A stretch of 14,585 nt of DNA, from the NCBI GenBank assembly GCA_031286975.1, contig JAITTM010000211.1:1-14585 (forward strand), in the 5' to 3' direction. The notes under the pieces were generated by a model. It was not told where the DNA came from. It made no database searches and was given only the letters and a program-made list of their open reading frames with translations. Below are positions 1 to 6,291 of this stretch, in pieces. The number at the start of each line of letters is the position of its first letter. Positions within the stretch are counted from its first letter, which is position 1. The position numbers and the translations under genes were made by a program. Source of the stretch: Coriobacteriales bacterium (lineage in GTDB: Bacteria > Actinomycetota > Coriobacteriia > Coriobacteriales > UBA8131).

Positions 1-1037
1 CGCAGGTTGGCACCATCCATAAGCTCTCGTCCAACGAAAGCCCCTTCCCGCCGTTTTCTGCCGCGCTTGCCGCCATGCAACAAAGCCTGGCGACGCTCAA
101 CGAGTACAGCGACGGATCCTGCCATGCGCTGACCCAGCTTCTGGCCGCGCATCATGGCGTGCCCGCCGAGCAGATCATGGTGGGCAACGGCTCCAACGAG
201 CTTCTCGACCTCATAGCGCAGACCTGCCTTGACCCCGGCGACGAGGTGGTATTCTGCTGGCCCTCCTTTGTGGTCTATCGCTCGAGTGCCCAGCTTGCCG
301 CCGCCACCTCCGTGGAGCTGCCCCTGCGCGACGATGGTGCCTTCGACCTTGCGGCACAGCTTGCGGCGATCACACCCAAGACCAAGATTGTCTACGTCTG
401 TTCTCCCAATAATCCCTCGGGTTCCGTGGTGGCAAAGGCGGATTTCGAGGCCTTTCTCGCGGCGGTGCCTGCGCACGTGCTCGTGGTGGTTGACAACGCG
501 TACTTCGAGTTCATCGACGGGGAGGACACCATCGACCCGATGGACTACTACGACGGCATCAGGCCTCTTGTGGTTTTGCGGACCTTCTCCAAGATGTATG
601 CCCTGGCAGGAGCACGCGTCGGCTACGGCATCGCTCCCGCTGCCTTGGTTGAGATGGTGCATAAGGTGCGTGAGCCCTTCAACGTGAACACGGTGGCGCA
701 GGCGGGAGCCGCCGCGTCTTTGGGCGATACGGCCGAGGTGGAGCGCAGGCGCGCGAGCAATACCGAGGGCAAGCAACGGCTCTGTTCCTGCTTTGAGAGG
801 CTGGGGCTTGCGCACTTCAGATCCGCCGCCAACTTTGTGTGGGTCGAGGTGCCAAACGCGCCTGACACCTTTGAGCAGCTGCTCAGGCGCGGTATCATCG
901 TGCGCCCCTTTGCGGGCACCAATGGCCTGCGCGTGGGCGTGGGCGACGCGGCAGGCGTGGGCGCGATCATCGCGGCATTCGAGGAGCTCTTTTCTGCGGA
1001 GAAGACCGGGACGGCAGAAACGGTGAGGATCCCATGA
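1..1037 (+). CDS. hisC: Histidinol-phosphate / aromatic aminotransferase, HisC family (5' partial)
   Basis: PLP-dependent class I/II aminotransferase of the HisC branch. It transfers an amino group to imidazole-acetol phosphate in histidine synthesis, or to aromatic 2-oxo acids. The frame is already open at the left edge (first full codon at nt 3) and 344 codons are visible, so only a short N-terminus is missing. The first ATG at nt 75 is internal, because family sequence (KLSSNESPFPP) lies upstream of it. Visible motifs are VGNGSNELLD (cofactor phosphate region), SPNNPSG, VVDNAYFEF and FSKMYALAGARVGYG; in the last, the Lys codon at 591-593 should form the Schiff base. The C-terminal GIIVRPFAGTNGLRVGVG closes the domain. 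The stop overlaps the tyrA start as ATGA. The position directly before tyrA and aroA resembles the Bacillus hisC-tyrA-aroE order and hints at a role in tyrosine/phenylalanine transamination. The family is certain; the substrate is inferred. Confidence 0.9.
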   Translation, partial: QVGTIHKLSSNESPFPPFSAALAAMQQSLATLNEYSDGSCHALTQLLAAHHGVPAEQIMVGNGSNELLDLIAQTCLDPGDEVVFCWPSFVVYRSSAQLAAATSVELPLRDDGAFDLAAQLAAITPKTKIVYVCSPNNPSGSVVAKADFEAFLAAVPAHVLVVVDNAYFEFIDGEDTIDPMDYYDGIRPLVVLRTFSKMYALAGARVGYGIAPAALVEMVHKVREPFNVNTVAQAGAAASLGDTAEVERRRASNTEGKQRLCSCFERLGLAHFRSAANFVWVEVPNAPDTFEQLLRRGIIVRPFAGTNGLRVGVGDAAGVGAIIAAFEELFSAEKTGTAETVRIP

Positions 1038-2320
1038 CCGATACAGACACGACGCAGCCCCGGCCGCAGCCGCAAGCGCCAGCGCCCCAACCAGCGCCCC
1101 AGCCCCAACCGGCGCCGCAACCGGTGCCCCAACCAGCGCCAGCGCCCCGGCCGCAGCCGCAAGCGCCAGCGCCCCAACCGGCGCCGCAGCCCCCCTTTGC
1201 CTCCGTGTTGCTACTGGGAGTGGGCCTCATCGGGGGCTCTATAGCGGCCGCGCTCAAGGCGCAGAGCAATCCGCCACGGGTGCGGGGCGTTGACATCGAG
1301 GCGCAGGCTCTGGCGGCGGCACTCGAGCAGGGCTATCTTGACGAGGGCGCGACCCCCGACGAGCCAACCGTCGATGCCTGGCTCGCCCCCGGCGCAACGG
1401 AGCTCGTGATCCTCGCCGTGCCGGTATCCGATGCCGGTGCGTGGCTTGCGCGCATCGCGGCGAGCGGCTACAGCGGCGTGGTGACCGATGTCGCCTCGAC
1501 CAAGGGGCTGCTCTGCGACCTGGCGGAGGCCACCCTGGGCGAGCCGCAGAACTACATCCCCGGTCACCCCATGGCAGGCAGCGAGGTCAACGGCATCGAC
1601 GGTGCCCGCGCCAACCTCTTCCAGGGCGCGCACTGGATACTCTGCCCTGATGAGCGCACGAGCCCGCAGGCCTTCAAGTGCCTCCACGAATTCGTGCTCT
1701 CCCTCGGCGCGCGCTCCATCAGCATCAAGCGCGAGGAGCACGACAGCGTCATCGCCATCGTCAGCCACGTGCCCCATATGGTGGCAAGCGCGCTCGTGCA
1801 GTTGGCGGGCGTCCACGCACACAGCAGCCAAGAGATATTCCGTCTCGCGGCGGGCGGCTTCAAGGACACCACCCGCATCGCCGCGGGTTCCGCCGAGCTA
1901 TGGAGCGGCATCGCCTTTGACAACCGGGAAGCGCTGGCCGCCGGGCTGGGAGAATTCAAAGCCATCATCACCAGCATCGAGCAATCCCTCATCAAGCGCA
2001 ACGAGCGCCAGCTCACCACCTTGCTCAGCAACGCGGCGCAGCTGCGCAGCTCCATACCCGCCACCTGGGTGCCCGACTCGTCGCGTCTGGTTGAGGTGCG
2101 CATCCCCATGCACAACCGCGCCGGTGTCATCGCCGAGGTCACGGGCTTTGCTGGCAAGGTTGGCTGCAACATCCAATCCATCGACATCGACCATATCACC
2201 GAGGCAACGGCGGTGCTCGAACTCATCCTCACCGACGAGGGCGACATCGGCCGCTTCTCGGGCATGCTGCTCAAAAACGGTTTTGACGTCTCATTCCGCC
2301 CCCTCACACCCAAAGAATAG
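1034..2320 (+). CDS. tyrA: Prephenate dehydrogenase with C-terminal ACT domain and Pro/Gln-rich N-terminal leader
   Basis: Oxidatively decarboxylates prephenate to 4-hydroxyphenylpyruvate in tyrosine synthesis, in the cytoplasm. The Rossmann NAD(P) motif LLGVGLIGGS lies at residues 60-69. The family motifs GHPMAGSE (177-184), SHVPHMVA (244-251) and GGFKDTTRIAAGS (274-286) follow. Residues about 352-423 form an ACT domain (VEVRIPMHNRAGVIAEV), as in Gram-positive TyrA proteins, where it suggests feedback control by an amino acid. Residues 8-54 are almost entirely Pro, Gln and Ala. This leader is not part of the family and is encoded by direct repeats. I keep the ATG at 1034 because it overlaps the upstream stop (ATGA) and has GTGAGG upstream. 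An in-frame GTG at 1205 would remove the leader but has no ribosome binding site. Function is secure; the exact start is slightly less so. Confidence 0.95.
   Translation: MTDTDTTQPRPQPQAPAPQPAPQPQPAPQPVPQPAPAPRPQPQAPAPQPAPQPPFASVLLLGVGLIGGSIAAALKAQSNPPRVRGVDIEAQALAAALEQGYLDEGATPDEPTVDAWLAPGATELVILAVPVSDAGAWLARIAASGYSGVVTDVASTKGLLCDLAEATLGEPQNYIPGHPMAGSEVNGIDGARANLFQGAHWILCPDERTSPQAFKCLHEFVLSLGARSISIKREEHDSVIAIVSHVPHMVASALVQLAGVHAHSSQEIFRLAAGGFKDTTRIAAGSAELWSGIAFDNREALAAGLGEFKAIITSIEQSLIKRNERQLTTLLSNAAQLRSSIPATWVPDSSRLVEVRIPMHNRAGVIAEVTGFAGKVGCNIQSIDIDHITEATAVLELILTDEGDIGRFSGMLLKNGFDVSFRPLTPKE
1057..1179 (+). repeat. Direct repeats coding the Pro/Gln/Ala leader of TyrA
   Basis: A 36-bp perfect direct repeat occupies 1057-1092 and 1144-1179, offset by 87 bp (29 codons). 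Between the copies lie shorter variants built on CCCCAACC followed by AGCGCC or GGCGCC. All offsets preserve the reading frame. The pattern suggests expansion by replication slippage or unequal crossing-over inside the coding sequence. Confidence 0.85.
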
Positions 2321-2331
2321 GTGCTCCCGTG
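2319..2331 (+). promoter_or_regulatory. Ribosome binding site and GTG start of aroA
   Basis: AGGTG at 2319-2323 overlaps the tyrA TAG stop and sits 5 nt before the GTG at 2329. It supports that GTG as the aroA start. The overlap with the stop suggests re-initiation by ribosomes finishing tyrA. Confidence 0.55.
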
Positions 2332-3735
2332 TCTTGCTCCCTCTCAAAATCCGTGCACGGATCTGCATCCAGAATCGATGCGCAGGCCTACAGCGGCCTG
2401 CCCCTCAAGGGTAGCGTGCAGGTGCCGGGTGACAAATCGCTCTCGCATCGCGTTGCCCTCTTCAGCGCGCTGGCGGCGGGAACCTCGCAGGTGCGCGGCC
2501 TGCTCGACTCGCTTGACGTCCGCTCGACTCTGGCTGCCATCCAGGCCTTGGGCGCCACAGTAGCTCTGGAGAAAACCGGGAGCACTCTGGCCGGAACCAT
2601 CACGGGCTGGGGCCTCCAAGGGCCCAGGCAGCCTGTTGCGCCCCTGGATTGTGGCAACTCCGGCACCACCACCCGCCTGCTGCTGGGCCTGCTCGCCGGC
2701 TGCCCCCTCGCGGTTACGCTCACCGGTGATGCCTCGCTCTCAAAGCGCCCCATGAAGCGCGTCACCGCGCCTTTGAGCAGCATGGGCGCGCAGTTCTCCC
2801 CGCAAGGTTCTTTGCCCCTGACGGTGCGGGGAAGCAGCGAGCTTAACGCCATCCGATACGCCTCGCCCGTGGCCTCGGCGCAGGTCAAGAGCGCCGTGCT
2901 GCTTGCGGGGCTGAGCGCGCGCGGAACCACGACGGTCACGGAGCCCCACAAGAGCCGCGACCACACCGAGCTGCTCCTGCCCGCCTACGGTGTCACGGTC
3001 GAGACGGAGGGTCTAACCGTGAGCATATCGGGCGGCCAGCGCCTGAACGCCTTTGACTGTGCGGTGCCCGGCGACCCCTCATCGGCGGCGTTTTTGCTGG
3101 TAGCGGCCGCGCTCACGCCCGGCAGCGCGGTTGCCGTCACGGGTGTCTCGCTTAACCCTACACGCATCGGTTTTGTCTCGGTGCTACAGCGAATGGGCGC
3201 CCAGATAGCTGTTGAGAGGTACACGGACAAGAGTCTTGGAGCGGAGCCTGTGGGCAGTCTTGCCGTGAGCTACACAGCAGAGCTTGCCGCCACCGTGGTT
3301 GAGGCTCACGAGATACCCGCCCTTATCGACGAGCTGCCCATCCTCGCCCTTTTGGCAACGGCAGCCCGGGGCAACACCGTCTTCAGGGAGGTGGGCGAGC
3401 TGCGCGTCAAGGAGTCCGATCGTCTCGCCGCCATCATCGAGGGGCTCAGCGCACTGGGTTGCAGCGCTTGGGCGAGTGGCGATGACCTGCACGTCAGCTA
3501 CGGGCCACCACAGCGCGGCGGCGCGCTCGATGCGCATGATGACCATCGGCTTGCCATGACCTGGGTGGTTGCCGCCCGCGCCTTTGGGCTCGCGTTGCAG
3601 GTGGAGGGCTTGGAGAGTATCAGCGTCAGTTATCCCGATTTTCTCCACGATATGGAGAGCTTGACAGAGAGTTCAGGAGGTGGCACGCTGCTAACAGAGG
3701 CAGGCGTGTCCCAGACACAAGGGAGTTGCTTATGA
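2329..3735 (+). CDS. aroA: 3-phosphoshikimate 1-carboxyvinyltransferase (EPSP synthase)
   Basis: Joins shikimate 3-phosphate and phosphoenolpyruvate to give EPSP, the sixth shikimate-pathway step. The 468-residue frame carries all family signatures: PGDKSLSHR (33-41, with active-site Lys36), LDCGNSGTTTRLL (106-118), SKRPMKR (138-144), SAQVKSAVLLA (183-193), GDPSSAAFLLVAA (248-260), LIDELP (332-337), GELRVKESDR (356-365) and DDHRLAM (404-410). The Gly of the GNSGT motif, which is Ala in the glyphosate-tolerant CP4 enzyme, is retained. The last ~24 residues, after DMESL, extend past the usual family end and are Ser/Gly/Thr-rich. It follows tyrA after 8 nt, starts with GTG, and its stop overlaps the cmk start (ATGA). 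The neighbouring hisC and tyrA genes place it in an aromatic amino acid block. The same gene is called aroE in Bacillus subtilis. Confidence 0.97.
   Translation: MSCSLSKSVHGSASRIDAQAYSGLPLKGSVQVPGDKSLSHRVALFSALAAGTSQVRGLLDSLDVRSTLAAIQALGATVALEKTGSTLAGTITGWGLQGPRQPVAPLDCGNSGTTTRLLLGLLAGCPLAVTLTGDASLSKRPMKRVTAPLSSMGAQFSPQGSLPLTVRGSSELNAIRYASPVASAQVKSAVLLAGLSARGTTTVTEPHKSRDHTELLLPAYGVTVETEGLTVSISGGQRLNAFDCAVPGDPSSAAFLLVAAALTPGSAVAVTGVSLNPTRIGFVSVLQRMGAQIAVERYTDKSLGAEPVGSLAVSYTAELAATVVEAHEIPALIDELPILALLATAARGNTVFREVGELRVKESDRLAAIIEGLSALGCSAWASGDDLHVSYGPPQRGGALDAHDDHRLAMTWVVAARAFGLALQVEGLESISVSYPDFLHDMESLTESSGGGTLLTEAGVSQTQGSCL
3721..3734 (+). promoter_or_regulatory. Ribosome binding site deciding the cmk start
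   Basis: GGGAG at 3721-3725 lies 6 nt before ATG 3732. The upstream in-frame TTG at 3726 directly abuts this motif and so has no spacing for it. The ATG begins the conserved MIIAIDGPAGSGKS sequence and overlaps the aroA stop as ATGA. Confidence 0.7.
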
Positions 3736-4526
3736 TCATCGCCATCGATGGGCCCGCGGGATCCGGCAAGTCAACCGTTGCCAAGCACGCGGCGGTTGCA
3801 CTGGGCTTTCATTATCTGGACACGGGAGCGATGTATCGCGCTGTGGCCGTTCGCGCCGTTGCCAAGGGGCTCGACCTGGGCGACGAGGCACCCATTGCCC
3901 GCATCGCCACCGACGAGCCCATCACCTTTGGCTATACGCCGGGCGAGCCCCTGCCCACCAGCGTGTTCATCAGCGGGCAGGATGTGACCTTGCAGATACG
4001 CACGCCGCAGATCGACCTCGCCGTCTCGCCCGTCTCGGCGTTTCCGGCGGTGCGCACGGCGCTTACCCAGCAGCAGCGCTGCTTTGGCGCGCAGTTCGAT
4101 ACGGTGATGGAGGGGCGCGACATCGGCACGGTGGTGTTTCCGCAGGCGGAGCTCAAGGTGTTTTTGACCGCGACACCTGAGGCGCGTGCCATCCGGCGTG
4201 TCAAGCAGAACGCGGAGCGCTTTGCCGGGGATACCAAAAGCGAGGCGTTTGCGGCTGCCACGGACGAGGCTGCCGTGCTCGCCGACATCCTGCGACGTGA
4301 CGCCTACGACTCCTCGCGTGAGGTCGCCCCGCTCGCGGCGGCAGCGGACAGCGTCACCATCGACACCACGGATATGAGCATCGACGAGGTCGTGGAGCGC
4401 ATCGTTGATCTGGCACAGGCGCGCCGCGTGCAGGGTGCCCAGGGCGCGCAACAGACCCAGGGTGCCCAGGACGCGCAGGCCGCACAACAGGCGCAGGAGC
4501 GCGCCGCGCAACGGGGGCAGGCATGA
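3732..4526 (+). CDS. cmk: Cytidylate kinase with Ala/Gln-rich C-terminal tail
   Basis: Phosphorylates CMP and dCMP with ATP, feeding CTP for nucleic acids and for CDP-lipid synthesis. The 264-residue product starts with the P-loop GPAGSGKST (7-15), then YLDTGAMYRAVA (28-39), the NMP-binding segment MEGRDIGTVVFP (126-137) and the LID/C-terminal features RRDAYDSSRE (188-197) and DTTDMSIDEVVERI (211-224). The kinase fold ends near residue 230. Residues 231-264 are a low-complexity tail of repeated GAQ, AQQ and AQA units with no counterpart in the family. The tail is encoded partly by a near-perfect direct repeat and runs straight into the plsC start (ATGA overlap). Placement after aroA and before a phospholipid acyltransferase fits a housekeeping operon. 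The function is secure; the role of the tail is unknown. Confidence 0.97.
   Translation: MIIAIDGPAGSGKSTVAKHAAVALGFHYLDTGAMYRAVAVRAVAKGLDLGDEAPIARIATDEPITFGYTPGEPLPTSVFISGQDVTLQIRTPQIDLAVSPVSAFPAVRTALTQQQRCFGAQFDTVMEGRDIGTVVFPQAELKVFLTATPEARAIRRVKQNAERFAGDTKSEAFAAATDEAAVLADILRRDAYDSSREVAPLAAAADSVTIDTTDMSIDEVVERIVDLAQARRVQGAQGAQQTQGAQDAQAAQQAQERAAQRGQA
4431..4477 (+). repeat. Direct repeat in the cmk tail
   Basis: A 20-bp unit at 4431-4450 recurs at 4458-4477 with one mismatch and a 27-bp (9-codon) offset. It encodes QGAQGAQ-type sequence. Confidence 0.75.
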
Positions 4527-5263
4527 AACCACCCGAGTACTTTTACGATCGCTTCACACGGGGCGAAGGGCACTTCAGCCTCTGGCTTATCACCGTTTTA
4601 AAGCCCATCGGCATCCTGCTCTTCAAGCTGGCCTTTCGCTATCGCGTGGTAAACCCCGAGCTGCACAAGAACCTCCCCTCGGAGCAGGGCTATATCGTGG
4701 TGGGCAATCATCGCTCGTATCTTGACCCTGTGTTCGTCATCCTCACCCTGCTCCCGCGTCTGCCGCGTTTTATCGCCAAGGAGGAGTTCTTCAACTCGGG
4801 CTTCCTCGCGTTTCTGGCCGCGCGGGCAGGTGCCTTTCCCCTCAAGCGCAACAGCGCCGACAAGACGGCTATCAAGCGCGCGGTCAAGATGCTCAAGCGC
4901 GGCGAGCTGGTGGGCATCTTTCCTGAGGGCACGCGGATTCGCTTCAAAGAGCAGGTTCCGGTCTATCACGAGGGTGTGGCGCTCATCGCCCATCTCAGCG
5001 GCGCGCCGGTGCTGCCGGTCCATATCACCGGTGCGGAGAAGATATGCCCCGAGGGCAAGCGCTTCTTTCGCTGTCCAAGCATCACGCTGCGCTACGGCGA
5101 GCCACTCTCCATTACGGAGGAGGCCTTTGCCAGCCTGCCTAAGGAGGAGCGCTTTGCCGCCTTTACCAACGAGATCATGGCGCGTGTCGCCGCCCTGGGC
5201 GAGCCGGACAACGAGCCGCAAGCGCCTGCAGCCGCGCCAACCGCGCCGGATGCGGCCCTCTGA
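4523..5263 (+). CDS. plsC: 1-acyl-sn-glycerol-3-phosphate acyltransferase
   Basis: Adds the second acyl chain to lysophosphatidic acid, making phosphatidic acid at the inner membrane face. The acyltransferase box HX4D is NHRSYLDP (His63, Asp68). The glycerophosphate-binding motif is FPEGTR (133-138), and APVLPVHITGAEK (161-173) is the usual downstream block. A hydrophobic stretch at residues about 19-38 (LWLITVLKPIGILLFKLAFR) may anchor it to the membrane. At 246 residues it is close to the family's usual length. The last ~15 residues (from EPQAPAAAPTAPDAAL) are a short Ala/Pro tail that resembles the insertion in the next gene. The start overlaps the cmk stop (ATGA) and the stop overlaps the ispH start (TGATG). 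plsY and gpsA downstream in the same operon supply its substrate pathway. It is named for the family; acyl donor specificity cannot be read from the sequence. Confidence 0.93.
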   Translation: MKPPEYFYDRFTRGEGHFSLWLITVLKPIGILLFKLAFRYRVVNPELHKNLPSEQGYIVVGNHRSYLDPVFVILTLLPRLPRFIAKEEFFNSGFLAFLAARAGAFPLKRNSADKTAIKRAVKMLKRGELVGIFPEGTRIRFKEQVPVYHEGVALIAHLSGAPVLPVHITGAEKICPEGKRFFRCPSITLRYGEPLSITEEAFASLPKEERFAAFTNEIMARVAALGEPDNEPQAPAAAPTAPDAAL

Positions 5264-6291
5264 TGGAGGTCATCCGCTCACAGTATGCGGGTGCCTGCTA
5301 TGGCGTTGAACGCGCGCTCTCGATGGTCAAGCGGGCGGCGAGAAAGGCGCGTCGCAACGCTGCCTCCGAGCTAGAGGGCGCGCCAAGCACGGCACCGATG
5401 CTCGCCCCGCCAACCGCACCCGCCGCCGCACCTGATGCCGCACCCGCCGCCCCGCCAACCGCACCCGCCGCACCCGCCACGACGGCTCCGCCCGCCGCAC
5501 CCGCCCCGCCAACCGCGGCAACCCCGCCAACCGCACCCGACGCGACGGCGCTGTACACCCTGGGTCCTCTGATCCACAACCCCCAGGTGGTAGAAGAGCT
5601 CGCTCAGCGCGGCGTGCAGGTGGCCCGCTCGATCGACGAGGTGCCCGCCGGCGTGGTGGTCATCCGCTCGCACGGCGTTGCCCCCGCCGTTATCGCTCAG
5701 GCACGCAACAAGGGTCTCACCGTGATCGATGCCACCTGCCCCCATGTCTCAAAGACGCATAAGGCAGCGCAAAACCTACGCGAGCAGGGCTATACCGTGG
5801 TGGTGGTGGGGGAGACCGGCCACCCCGAGGTCGAGGGTATCTTAGCCCATGCCGGCAGCGATGCCCTCGTGGTGCAGGAGCCCGCCGACCTGCCGCCCGT
5901 GCTGCCTTCGCGGCGCATCGGCATCGTTGTGCAGACCACACAGTCGCAGCAGACCCTCGAGGCCATCACCGGCGCCCTGCGTTGCCGCGGCATCGAGCCC
6001 AAGGTGATGAACACCATCTGCTTTGCCACCAAGCAGCGCCAACAGGCGGCAAAGAAGCTCGCCCAAAAGGTCGATGTCATGCTGGTTGTGGGCGGGCGCA
6101 ACTCCGGCAACACCACCCGTCTCACCGAGATATGCCAGCGCGTCTGCCCCAAGACCTTCCATATCGAAAAAGCCGACGAGCTTGACCCCACCTGGTTTAC
6201 CTCTGCTAAGAAGGTTGGGATAACAGCGGGCGCATCCACGCCCGAAAACCAGATAATCACGGTTGTCGAGGCCTTGGAGTCGCTCCAGTGA
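5263..6291 (+). CDS. ispH: 4-hydroxy-3-methylbut-2-enyl diphosphate reductase with a large internal Ala/Pro/Thr insertion
   Basis: Last enzyme of the MEP isoprenoid pathway, a [4Fe-4S] protein that reduces HMBPP to IPP and DMAPP. The cluster ligands are visible as Cys12 (GACYGV), Cys159 (DATCPHVSK) and Cys253 (NTICFATKQRQ). Substrate-site residues are His105 (LIHNPQVVEEL), His137 (RSHGV), His187 and Glu189 (GHPEVEG), QTTQS (224-228), Ser281/Asn283 (RNSGNTTRL) and Ser325 (GASTPE). In E. coli IspH the first Cys (12) and first His (41) are 29 residues apart; here they are 93 apart, so about 64 residues are inserted. The insertion covers residues ~31-94, is mostly Ala, Pro and Thr, and is encoded by repeats. 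Spacing from His105 to Cys159 (54) is normal. The start overlaps plsC (TGATG) and the stop overlaps the next gene (GTGA). Because the frame and all catalytic residues are intact, I infer a working enzyme with a disordered loop. Confidence 0.95.
   Translation: MEVIRSQYAGACYGVERALSMVKRAARKARRNAASELEGAPSTAPMLAPPTAPAAAPDAAPAAPPTAPAAPATTAPPAAPAPPTAATPPTAPDATALYTLGPLIHNPQVVEELAQRGVQVARSIDEVPAGVVVIRSHGVAPAVIAQARNKGLTVIDATCPHVSKTHKAAQNLREQGYTVVVVGETGHPEVEGILAHAGSDALVVQEPADLPPVLPSRRIGIVVQTTQSQQTLEAITGALRCRGIEPKVMNTICFATKQRQQAAKKLAQKVDVMLVVGGRNSGNTTRLTEICQRVCPKTFHIEKADELDPTWFTSAKKVGITAGASTPENQIITVVEALESLQ
5405..5539 (+). repeat. In-frame repeats coding the IspH insertion
   Basis: An 18-bp unit recurs exactly at 5405-5422, 5450-5467 and 5522-5539, with a 13-bp partial copy at 5504-5516. 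Offsets between the full copies (45 and 72 bp) are multiples of 3. The unit encodes PPTAP-like sequence and shares a CCAACCGC core with the plsC tail near 5236 and, more loosely, with the tyrA leader repeats. Confidence 0.85.

Noticed and set aside
1057..1179. CRISPR-like repeat array
   Set aside because: The repeats are in frame inside a coding sequence, irregularly spaced, and lack unique spacers.
1205..1207. In-frame GTG as the real start of tyrA, removing the Pro/Gln leader
   Set aside because: It has no ribosome binding site, while ATG 1034 overlaps the upstream stop and has GTGAGG upstream. It remains possible but less likely.
3726..3728. TTG start for cmk
   Set aside because: It abuts the GGGAG motif with no spacing; ATG 3732, 6 nt away, fits the family N-terminus.
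5353..5544. Intein or mobile insertion in ispH
   Set aside because: It has no splicing residues, endonuclease motif, target duplication or terminal inverted repeats. It is only a short low-complexity tract.
5298..5579. Gly/Ala-rich minus-strand frame opposite ispH
   Set aside because: It is the complement of the Ala/Pro repeat tract; the low-complexity translation is a by-product.
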